Shown here in pieces: positions 23,301 through 35,300 of a stretch of 64,000 nt of DNA. This stretch comes from Haberlea rhodopensis (taxonomy: Eukaryota; Streptophyta; Magnoliopsida; Lamiales; Gesneriaceae). Under the pieces are notes generated by a model. That model saw only the letters and a list, made by a program, of their open reading frames with translations. It had not been told where the DNA came from and made no database searches. The stretch lies in assembly GCA_907163345.1 (NCBI GenBank), contig CAJQUN010000001.1:2914001-2978000 (forward strand). Reading direction: 5' to 3'. Numbering within the stretch: the stretch's first letter is position 1; each line of letters starts with the position of its first letter. The position numbers and the translations under genes were made by a program.

Positions 23301-26300
23301 TGCGGATGGTAGAAGACGGATCGATAGCTCAACACCTCAATGAACTCAACACAGTGACAATCCAGTTGAATTCAGTTAAAATTGATTTTGATGATGAAGT
23401 ACGAGCATTAATATTTTTTTCTTCCCTACCGGAAAGTTGGAATGCTGCTATCACAGCTGTGAGTAGCTCATCACGAAGTAATAAGTTGAAATTTGACGAT
23501 TTTCGTGATCTGGTTCTCAGTGAAGAGATCAGACGGTACAAAGTCAAGAGGTAGAAGATCAAGCAAAAGAGGTGGACGTGCCAAACAAAAGGACAGGAGG
23601 ACCAAATCTAGGAATCTCCCTAATTCTCAGAACTCAAAGACCATCGAGTGCTGGAAATGCGGGCAGCCCGGACATTATAAAAATCAATGCAAAAATGCAC
23701 CGAAGAATCAGGAGGCGAAGGCAGAAGCAAACGTTGCTTCTAGTGATGATGCATTAATATGCTCTTTAGAGTGCAAGAAAGAGTCTTGGGTGTTAGACTC
23801 TGGAGCATCATTCCATGCTACTTCGCAAAGAAAACTCTTCGAGAAATATGTCTCCGGATACCTTGGTAAAGTCTATCTTGGTAATGAACAATCCTGCGAG
23901 ATTGTTTGCAAAGGTATCATAAAGATTAAGTTGAACGGTTGTGTATAGGAACTGAAGGATGTCAGACATATTCCCGATCTGAGAAAGAACTTAATCTCAG
24001 TTGGCCAGTGAAGGTTATACAACAGTCTTTCACGGTGATACTTGGAAGACCTCAAAATGTGCAATGATAATTGCTCGAGGCAATAAGAGCGGTGCTCTTT
24101 ACATGACAGCAGGAGCACGCTGTTCAATTGCAGTTGCAGCAGACACAGAAAGCCCTACTCTGTGGCACCAGAGACTTGGCCACATGAGTGAGAAAGCAAT
24201 GAAGGTTATGCACTCAAAGGGGAAACTTTCGAGTCTTCAGTCAATTGATATTGACACATGTGAATTTTTGGAAAACATAAAAGAGTTAGCTTTCAGACAA
24301 GTACCAGAACCCCAAAGAAGGAGAAACTTGAACTAGTTCACTCTGATGTTTGGGGACCAACAACTGTCTCATCCATTAGTGGAAAACACTACTTTGTGAT
24401 TTCATTGATGATCACTCCAGAAAAGTATGTGTTTACTTTTTGAAATATAAGTCAGAAGTATTTGAGGCTTTCAAGATTTGGAAAGCGATGATTGAAAATG
24501 AGACAGGGTTGAAGATAAAGAAGTTCAGAACCGACAATGGTGGTGAATATGAAGATACCAGATTCAAGAAGTTCTGATATGAGCACGGGATCAGAATGGA
24601 GAGAACCGTGCCTGGTACGCCTCAACACAATGGTGCAGCTGAGCGTATGAACCGGACGTTGACAGAACGAGCCAGAAGTATGCGGGTACAATCAGGCCTG
24701 CCAAAACAGTTCTGGGCAGAAGCAGTCAACACATCAGCTTACTTGATTAACCGAGGTCCATCGGTACCATTGGAGCACATAATACCAAAAGAGGTATGGA
24801 GCGGAAAAGAGGTAAAACTCTCGTGTCTTAAAGTTTTCGGATGTTTGGCATATGTGCATATCAGTGATGCACACAGAAATAAACTTGATCCCAAATCAAA
24901 GAAATGAACTTTCATTGGTTATGGTGAAGATGAGTTTGGCTACCGCTTTTGGGATAATGAAAACAAGAAGATGACCCGCAGTAGAGATGTAATCTTCAAG
25001 TGATGTATAAGGACAGGCATAACACAGTTGTCAGTGACTCAAAACAGAGTGAGCCAGTGCATGCAGAGGTGGACAATGTCCCAGAAAGTCATGTGGAGCA
25101 GATAGTTGTGATTCCTCATTTGGGGGAATCAATTGATCAAGACAGCGAGCAGCAGTCTGATGCATCACAGTCTCCTACTCCAGTTCTTGAATTGAGAAGG
25201 AGTTATCGGCCTCATGTACCTAACAGAAGGTATATGAACTATCTGTTGCTAACCGATGCAGGTAAGCCTGAATGCTTCGAGGAAGCATGTCAGACCAAAG
25301 ATGTCGGCAAGTGGGAGCTTGCCATGAAAGACGAGACGAAGTCTTTGATGTCGAATCAGACATGGGAACTTGTTGAGTTACCTATGGACAAGAAGGCACT
25401 TCACAACAAATGAGTGTATCGGGTGAATGAGGATCACGATGGTTCCAAGAGATACAAAGCCCGACTTGTCGTCAAAGGATTTCAGCAAAAAGAAGGAGTT
25501 GACTACTCATAAATTTTTGTTCCAGTTGTGAAGCTCAATACTATTAGGACTGCATTGAATATTGTTGCCGGTGAAAACCTCCATTTTGAGCAATTGGATG
25601 TGAAGACTGCGTTTCTTCACGGAGACATTGATAAGGAGATCTATATGTTTCAACCAGAAGGTTATCCTGAAAAAGGGATGGACAATAAGGTGTGCAAATT
25701 GAAAAAGAGCTTGTACGGCCTAAAACAAGCTCCAAGGCAGTGGTACTTAAAGTTTGACGGCTTTATGCACAAGGAAGGTTTCCAGATGTGCAATACCGAC
25801 CATTGTTGCTACTTCGAGAAATATAAGTCCAGTTATATCATTTTGCTACTTTATGTCGATGATATGTTAGTAGCTGGTTCTGATATGGACGATATCATAA
25901 ACTTGAAACAGCAGTTGTCAAAAGAATTTGACATGAAGGACTTGGGTCTAGCAAGAAAGATACTTGGAATGAAAATCACAAGAGATGAGCAAAAGGGAAT
26001 TTTGCAGTTATCTCAGGCGGAGTACATCAATCGTGTTTTGCAGAGATTCAACATGGGCGACGCCAAGACAATTATCACACCTTTGGCTAGTCATTTTCGT
26101 CTATCCAAGGACCAGTGTCCTCAGACGGAGGAAGAACAAGAATCCATGGCTAAAGTTCCTTACGCTTCAGCCATTGGGAGTTTGATGTATGTGATGGTCT
26201 TTACAAGGCCAGACATTGATCATGCAGTGGGAGTTGTCAGCAGATTTATGTCAAATCCAAGAAAGACTCATTGTGAAGTAGTTAAGTGGATTTTGAGGTA

Positions 26301-29300
26301 TCTACGAGGCACTACAAAGAAGTGCTTGTACTTCGGAAAAGGAGAACTAAAAGTACAAGGTTACATTGATGCAGACTATGGAGGTGATGTCGATTACCGG
26401 AGAAGCACCACATGTTATCTATTCATTGTTGGAATTACAGCTGTTAGTTGGATGTCACAGATACAAAAGATTGTAGCTGTATCCACTACAGAGGCTGAGT
26501 ATGTTGCAGTGACAGAAGCCAGTAAAGAATTGATATGACTTCAAGGTTTGTTAACAGAGCTGAGATTCAATCAGGAGAAGAATGTTTTGTATAGTGATAT
26601 TCAGAGTGCAATACATCTGGCAAAGAATTCAGCATTTCACTCTAGAACAAAATACATTGGTCTCCGTTATCACTTCATCAGGTCTCTGCTTGAAGATGAT
26701 GTGCTAACATTAGAGAAGATCCAAGGAATTAAGAATCCAGCAGATATGTTAACAAATGTGGTGACCATTGATAAACTGAAGTTGAGCTCAACTTCAGTTG
26801 GCTTGTTGGATTAACAGACCAGAAAATGTTGATCGAAGTATGAAGACAAATTGAGAGCAGTTGGGAGATTGTTAGTCAAATGTCAGTGGCCCCACAAAAG
26901 AAAATTGCAAAAGAACAAAACTGAAAAAAAGGAACCGAAGAAATTTTTGGCCAATAATTTCTTCGGTGAAGACTTTGCAAAATCAGCGTGAAGAAATTTT
27001 GCACCGCGTGAAGACTTTTTTGGTCGAAGACGCGTGAAGAAACTCTATAAATAGAGTTGCAATTCATTCAGCAAAATACACCCAAAAATTGTATAGAGAA
27101 AAATACAACACAAAGTGCAATAGAGTATAATTTTCTGAGTGTTTTTCAGATTGAGTGTTGTCATTGTTTGTAACCACTTGTATATTTTCTTTAGGAAAAG
27201 ATCTACAGCAGCCACATGGACGTAGGCTTATTTTTGCCGAACCACGTAAATCTTGTGTGTTTTTTATTCCATATTTATTTTTTGCTCCCACATATTTTCC
27301 CAACAATCCCCTGTCTGCGCCTTTGCTCTTCATGATCTAACTCACAATAAATTTCAAACAAATTAATGACTTTATTTGTTATTGTGTATTATATGCTTTA
27401 AAATAAATCAGCTGTAAGTTGTAGCCCAACTCAAATTGTGTCAACATGGAGACATCAAAGTGATCTCAGCATGATAATTGAGATGATGACTGGATTCCAA
27501 TTGATATGTGTTTTTTCTCCTTGTTGAGAGCAAAAAAGAGAGAATTATTTATGAAAAAATAACTGAAGAAAACGGTAAGTATTTTGAGAAAACATCAAAG
27601 TGATCCCAGCATGACAATTGAGATTATGACTGGATTCCAATTGATATATGTTTTTTCTCCTTGTTGAGACAAAAAATGAGTGAATTATTTAGAACAAAAT
27701 AACTGAAGAAAACCGTATCTATTTCGAGTTTCTCAATTTTAAGTTAATTCTTTCTGTTTCTCTTACTTGACAAGCAGCCAAGAAACCTGTTTTCAACGTA
27801 AATCATTACAATTGCTAGTAGTTTTTAATACTATGCGGATTCAAGATGTCACTTTAGTACTTCGTTATTTCACCAATTATCTACGAAGGGGGGAGCAGAT
27901 GGATTTTATGTTAACATTCATTCACATTTTTTATGTTTATGTGGCAGGATATATGGAGGATCTTACTCGGTTAGAGAAGGAAAGAAACATACGTCCCCGC
28001 CCTGAGATAGATGCTTATATGAAGGTGCTCAATAAATTTGAATTTCAGACCTACATTCATGTTGAAGATTACCCGTAACTGTGAAAATGGATTTTATTTC
28101 TCAGGCATCCTCTGTTGGTGGTAAGAGGCATAGCGTCTCTACAGACTACATCTTGAAAGTTCTCGGTCTGGATGTATGTTCTGATACATTAGTTGGCAAT
28201 GACATGCTCAGGGGTGTTTCAGGGGGACAGAGAAAGAGAGTAACTACAGGTCTCTCTCTACTCTCTCAAGCATGTTGTTTTGTGGGTTTCATGTGAATAT
28301 GTGTGGACATTGACACACTATTATCAAGTATTTTCGTTTTTATTTACCTCATTAATTAAGAACATGATATTCTTCGTGTGAGGGGTTAGTTGCATTTTAC
28401 CCGTGAATTTGAAAATGGGGAAAAATCTCACATTTAAAAATAAAATATAATAAAACCATTTTTGCTTTCTAACATATGTTCTTTAATACTCATTAACAAA
28501 CTTAAATATATTTATAAGTGAAAAGACAAAGCAGGTCAAAATCGTATATGTCATTTTTTTAAGATCTTACGTGTAGGGGAAAGTCCTACATTGAGAGCTT
28601 AAGTATAGAATATCTCAGTTTCAAAAAAAAAAAATGTATAAAATATCTGCATTAACAAAAGGGTGCAAGAACAACTGTCCTAGTTTCAAAAGTGGATTAT
28701 GATCTAATCTATATTCCTTGACTAGAGGCATGGCACCTTAAGTTTGTAGGTTTCTACTATTACGTAAACTCCTAGATGCAGACCAGATGACAGTTTTCTT
28801 GTGGTCTCGAGACTATTGGCATGGTTTTCTACCGTTCATAGATAGGTCTAGCATGAATCCAGAGTTTTACGAATGGTGGAGGAGAACATGAAATTAAATG
28901 CATTCGCATCCATAAATAATGTGATTTATAAAGCCCTTTCATAATTGTTCATGTTATTTAAAAGAGGAAAAGTGAAGAAGATATGTGCATTATATTTTGC
29001 TTCTTAATTTGCAAATGAGAAATTTAAAAAATAATCAAAGTAACTAATAAAATAAATAAATATACGTAACCAGAAGTCATCGACCAGTAAGCGGAAAGGT
29101 TAACCTATAAGGATGTTTGTGAATAGTTTTTTATGAACCACCAAATTTTTTTTTTGGTTTTTGTATTTCCTTTGTTAAACATGTTTCAGTTGATGTAATT
29201 GTATTTCTTGTTGCAATGTTGCTTGATTTAACCTTTGCTAATGCACATCTTACTAAGGTCTCCGTGTGGCTTTGATTGAAGTACTGATATTTTCTTGCTT

Positions 29301-32300
29301 GTTCAGGAGAAATGGTGGTTGGGCCGAGGAAAACACTTTTTATGGATGAGATATCTACTGGGCTAGATAGCTCTACAACATACCAAATCGTTAATTGTAT
29401 AAGAAATTTTGTTCATGTGATGGAAGGAACAGTTTTAATGGCACTTCTTCAGCCTGCTCCCGAAACTTTCGAACTTTTTGATGATCTGATACTGCTATCT
29501 GAAGGATATCTTATATATCAAGGACCTAGGGCCAATGTTGTTGAGTTTTTTGAGTCATTGGGTTTTCGTTTGCCTCCTCGTAAGAGTGTTGCGGATTTTC
29601 TTCAAGAGGTAAATTGTCAGCTGTTTCTGATTCTTGTTATCGTTCAATAGAGTCTCATATAAGCCGTGAATTTCTAGGTAACATCAAGAAAGGATCAGGC
29701 GCAATACTGGAATGATCATTCCAAACCATATGAGTTTGTCCCGGTTTCAAAAATAGCTGAAGGTTTTAGGAACTCCAGACATGCTCAGGACCTAAAATCT
29801 TTTCTCTCTGTTCCATATGATAAATCAAGAAAACACTCTTCAGCTCTGCCCACAACAAAGTTTGCTGTGTCAAAATGGGTGCTCTTCAAAGCGTGTTTTT
29901 CCAGAGAGTTACTTCTCATTAACAGGCATCGTTTTCTGTACATCTTTAGAACATGTCAGGTACTTTACCTTCCTTAAGTTGATTTCCACTTTCATGTGGT
30001 GCATTCTAAGGTCTGCTGTCTTATTTTGACAATAATTGCCACCCACATTTTCTTACTTGCGTAAAAAACAAATAAGGTGAGTGAAAGTAACTAGTTGAAG
30101 CTTAAGAACATACAGTAGATGCTAGCTTGTCGGGATTGTGCTCAGGTCTGTGATGCATAGATATATGTCCCGGTCAGCACATAACTTTTCATGTTATATC
30201 CTAGCTCATGGTATTTGTTCTTGAGCTAACATGCATTTTACAGGTTGCATTTGTAGGATTTGTGACCTGTACTATGTTTCTCCGAACGAAGATACATCCT
30301 GTTGATGCGACAAATGGTGACCTGTATCTTTCATGTCTGTTTTTTGGTCTCGTGCATATGATGTTTAATGGATTTTCAGAGCTACCCCTTATGATATTTC
30401 GACTTCCAGTATTTTACAAGCAACGAGATAATCTTTTCTATCCTGCATGGGCGTGGTCTCTCTCCAGCTTCATTCTTCGTGTCCCTTACTCAGTGATTGA
30501 GGCTGTAGTATGGTCTTGTGTCGTTTATTATTCGGTAGGATTTGCTCCTGGGGCTGGAAGGTATCCACTAACTATTCTTCGTTATCATGTTATACATGTT
30601 TTATGAATAATCTAACTCTTTATCTGTCTTAAATGTTTCAGATTTTTTCGTTTTATGCTTTTACTCTTCTCAGTGCACCAAATGGCATTGGGCCTTTTCC
30701 GTACAATGGCTTGTCTAGCTAGAGATATGATCATTGCGAACACTTTTGGGTCAGCTGCCTTATTGATAGTATTTTTGTTGGGTGGATTTATTTTACCAAA
30801 AGGTGAGTCCTGGAATTTATCGCAAAGATTGCACTTAATGATTTTGTTATTTGGAATGATTAACTTTTTCTTTTAGGAATGATCAAACCATGGTGGGTCT
30901 GGGGCTTCTGGGTGTCGCCACTGTCTTATGGGCAGCGTGCAATTTCTGTTAATGAATTTACCGCCACAAGATGGATGAAGGTTTGCTCTCTGGATAGCTG
31001 AGCAGAAAATTCTAATATAAAGTTATGGCAGAGAAATTCCATCAAACTGATGTATGGTGAAATGTAATTATGCAGATATCAGCTTCTGGAAACTCTACTC
31101 TTGGAAACACTGTTCTCCAGCTTCATAGTTTACCCAGTGACCGATATTGGTATTGGCTTGGAGTTGGTGTGCTACTAGCATATGTCATGTTTTTTAACAT
31201 CACCGTGACATTGGCTCTTGCCTTTCTCAAACGTAAGTTGTCAGGAGCATTTGAAATAAACTAACTATTTGCATCATCACTCAAAATAGCATATGACTAA
31301 GCAGAATCATTGGGATGGGAGACTAAACTAGCTTTGGATAGGCAAAGCATCATCTTACCTCTTGGAATGCAATTATGTTCAAAATCTATTCTCAAGCTGT
31401 ATCCTACAATGTTCAATACCCTGTCTAGTCTCCAGAAAGATATGTTACAGTTGAAGCTTGAATTTTTACGTTTAAAAAGAAGCTGAAAAGTACCTACAAA
31501 ATGAGATGATGCTTAAAATATGCAAGGTCTAGCATTGATTCCATATCATTTGATGTTAACATCTCTTGAATTGGACTGATATAAAGATCGTGTACAACTT
31601 CAAGCTTCATATGGTATTGAATTGGAGATTGTCTTTTTCATGTAGGCTACAAAATGTGGACTACAAAAACACCAGATTCTATAATCAATATTTGAAATTA
31701 AATGCGATCAACCTGGCATCATGTTCATGGAAATAAACTTCTCAGGTTTTTTAACGTCTTCTGATCTGTGTTGCAGCTATGAAAAAGTCACAAACAATTG
31801 TTTCACAGGATGATGACCAAGGAAATTCAGCGAGCAATGGTACACAGTCAACATAACCATTTGCAATTGCATGCAAGAAGGGTCAATGTTGTCCTCATTT
31901 GTTAATTGATAAATCTGATATAATCTTAGGAAAGGATGAAATAACAAAGAAAGGAATGATTCTTCCATTTCAACCATTAACCATGACTTTCCATAATGTC
32001 AATTACTTTGTTGACATGCCGAAGGTACCAGTTTTTGTGCAACTTGGCCCTACAAACATTTTATGCTTCCAATATCAAATTATGATATGTCGCGTGATTT
32101 CAAGGAAATGAGTTCACAAGGTGTCCCAGAAACAAGGTTGCAACTCTTATCCAATGTCAGTGGAGTATTCTCACCTGGTGTTCTTACTGCATTAGTGGGG
32201 TCAAGTGGGGCAGGGAAGACCACATTGATGGATGTACTTGCTGGCAGGAAGACTAGTGGGTATATAGAAGGAGATATTAAAATATCTGGTTACACCAAGG

Positions 32301-35300
32301 AACAGAAAACATTTGCTAGAATATCAGGATATGTTGAACAAAGCGATATACATTCTCCTCAGGTGACAGTTCACGAGTCTCTCTGGTTTTCCTCATTTCT
32401 TAGGCTTCCAAAGGAAGTGACTGAAGAACAAAGACGAGTGAGATACTAAAAACTTTCAAGAATCATTTTTCCATGATAATTTGCTATTTTTTTTTTTTTG
32501 TTTCAGTGCCTGAACACGACAACGATTCATTTTTCAGGAGTTTGTTGAAGAGGTAATGCAATTAGTAGAACTTGACTCTCTTAGACATGCCTTGGTAGGC
32601 TTGCCAGGGAGTACTGGCTTATCCACAGAACAAAGAAAACGCTTGACAATTGCGGTGGAGCTTGTTGCAAATCCGTCGATCATTTTTATGGATGAACCTA
32701 CATCTGGTCTTGATGCACGAGCAGCAGCCATCGTTATGCGAACAGTTCGTAATACAGTTGATACTGGAAGAACCGTTGTTTGCACCATACATCAGCCGAG
32801 TATTGAGATATTTGAAGCCTTTGACGAGGTTAGATGTCCGGCAACTAAAATTGAGTACTATTGATTAGATGCTAGATGAACTGATGGTAGCTAAATATTG
32901 CAGCTACTTTTAATGAAGCGAGGAGGAAGAGTGATATATGGTGGAAAGCTTGGTGAGAAATCACAAACCATGATAAACTATTTTCAGGTAAAACATTCTA
33001 TATTATCAAATAACCTGACTTTGGACTGTGAAATAAGTTTTTTCACATGTCCCACACGAAAGGAGAAATATGATGTTTATTTCACCCTTTATTGGTCCAA
33101 GATTGAGCTTGATCTCTGCCTTGTTTTCTATCATTTCACAAATCAAGAAAAACCTTACTTTTTCTGGTTCTTATATACCTTTGTTCATACTTTATATTAG
33201 TGAAACTGCAGTTGATAAACTTCTTAGAAGCTAAAACGCAGTTGCAAATATTGTATTATCTTCATTAGTGCAGAGAATTTGATGGGTTAAATTTAATATT
33301 TTCTTTATTTCTATTTTAGATTCTTTTAACATTCTTTTCTTGCCCAGGAGATTAGTGGAATTCCCCCAATACCAAATGGTTACAATCCTGCAACTTGGAT
33401 GCTTGAGATAAGCACGCCTTTTGTCGAAGAGAGGATTGGAAAAGATTTTGCGGTGATTTATAATAATTCCAAGCAGTATAGGTAATGTTATGCGATGCCA
33501 TTAAGTTCCCATGAAAAGTTTTTTGTGATATTTAATGATAAAGAAAGTTTTAATCATAGTGTCCTTTAAATTTAATTTAGGGATGTTGAATCTTCCATTC
33601 AGAGATTTAGTATTCCACCTGAACAATCAGAGCCCCTGAAGTTTAGCTCCACATATTCTAAAGATGTCATTTCTCAATTTAGTATATGCCTTTGGAAGCA
33701 AAATCTCGTGTATTGGCGAAGCCCGTTTTATAATGTTGTGAGAGTGGTCTTCACGACAGTAAGCGCAATTATCATTGGCACTATATTTTGGGATGTTGGC
33801 TCTAAAAGGTAATCTCATATGCGACACTTTCTCAGCTTTTCTGTTAGGCTGTTAGCTAATTTTTTGTTGTATTTAATATCTTACTCATGTGCTATTTTAT
33901 ACCTCTATATTTGCGAAGACCATGAGCACTCTTTTCTTAAAACAAAAGTTTTAGTTATCGATCATATCAAGTTATTATAATCATCCATTTTCCATTTTCG
34001 AGCCCTCGCTCAAGCAAGACTCTACAAAATAGTATCCGTTGTCAATTATTCATATCCATACTTGCTATACAAATTTTTTAAACTCAGATTGCTAAACTAA
34101 TTCACACATTTTCTAAACTCCAATGTGGGAGGAGGTATTGAGATCACCCTATTCAAAATGCGATGTTTTCGTCGTGATCTTACATATACATCCAGTAGCA
34201 CTAGAGATGAGCATTCGGTAACCGAGCCGAACTTTTTTTTAAATAACCAATTTAACGGAACTTATTAAAATGTCGGTCAATTTTCGGTCGTTCACCAAAT
34301 TCTACGACAAACATTAAAAAAATAAAAACTATCGGTTAGATCAGTTAACCGATAACTTTGAAACTAAAACAAAAAATCGAACCGATGTAACAGATTTTTT
34401 TAAAAATTAAAACCGAAATTCCGAATTGACCGACACGAAAGTCCGAATTAATTCGATTTGGTCGGTTAGTTCAGTCATACCGAGCTTTTGCTCACGCCTA
34501 ACTACCGCTATGAATCTATATATGTGGTTTCTATGCATGGGAGAATGTATGTATGTTGGAGTATAGACCGCTGCCCTCTAAAAAAAATCCTATGTTTTTT
34601 GTCCCCCCAATAAAAATCATCCAATTTTGCGCCCCCTCAACCTTAAGGCTAAATTCGTCCCTATTTCTAGGGGTTCAATAAGTGATTTGCATATATCACT
34701 TTGTGATCTAATCATCTTAAAATGCACTTCTTTGTAGACTTTAGCTCTAGCATTTCGAACCGCTGTCTTCGCTTCTTTTTTGGCAAGCTTATACCTTTCG
34801 AAGGTTGCCCATTGTTGTTCTTCTTCAGCTCTCTGTAAGCATCCATCTTGATTCGGATAGCCTTCTTTACGTCTTCGTTCCACCATGATGTGTCCTTACC
34901 TGGTGGAACATATCCTCTTGACTCACCAAGGAGTTCTTTACCTACCATCTTAATGCCACGAGCCATTTTGTTCCAGATGGTATCATGATCATCTCTTGGC
35001 GTCCAATTAACTTCCTCGACTACCTATTCTACAAAGCTCCAAAGTTACATTCTTTTAACCGCCGCCACTTAATTCTAGGTTCTAACTTATGCTTAATTCT
35101 AGTAGCCCCATTCTTAATCATAACATCTAGTACTAAAAGTCGGTGTTGGGTAACTACACTCTCTCCTGGAATTACCTTACAGTTCAAGCATTTAACTCTA
35201 TTTATCATTCTATCCAAAAAGAAATCTATTTGGTTGCACTAGACCCACTTCTAAAAGTAACTAGATGAGAGGACCTCTTCTTGAACCAGTTATCGCTAGG

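Larger units (their letters stand above)
20493..23611 (+). repeat. Three-copy tandem array of partial LTR + PBS + gag, 1048 bp period
   Basis: Units start at CTGAGTGTTTTTCAG: 20493, 21540 and 22588. The third ends where the sequence continues into the knuckle region (23611). Each unit holds about 195 bp of R/U5, the primer-binding site (near 20691, 21739, 22787), the leader and a full gag frame. Both junctions read CCAAATCTAG then a 24 bp linker containing GTGGAGAAAGTG and TATAATA. The same junction twice means one rearrangement made it and a later unequal exchange or slippage added the third unit. Units differ by only a handful of bases. Confidence 0.95.
20217..27305 (+). mobile_element. Ty1/copia (Tork/TNT1-like) element with a triplicated 5' half, in ABCG31 intron 5
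   Basis: LTRs 20217-20688 and 26870-27305 are flanked by ATCCT (20212-20216) and ATCCC (27306-27310), a target duplication with one change. The internal order is PBS TGGTATCAGAGCC, then three tandem copies of LTR-R/U5 + PBS + gag, then knuckle, protease, integrase, RT and RNase H remnants, ending before the purine-rich TTGGGAGAT. It is in the same orientation as the host gene. Pol contains several stops, so this copy is inactive. Gag phrases such as EKLNGSDFGFWKMQIEDYM and RT YVDDMLVAGS place it near TNT1/Tork. Confidence 0.92.
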
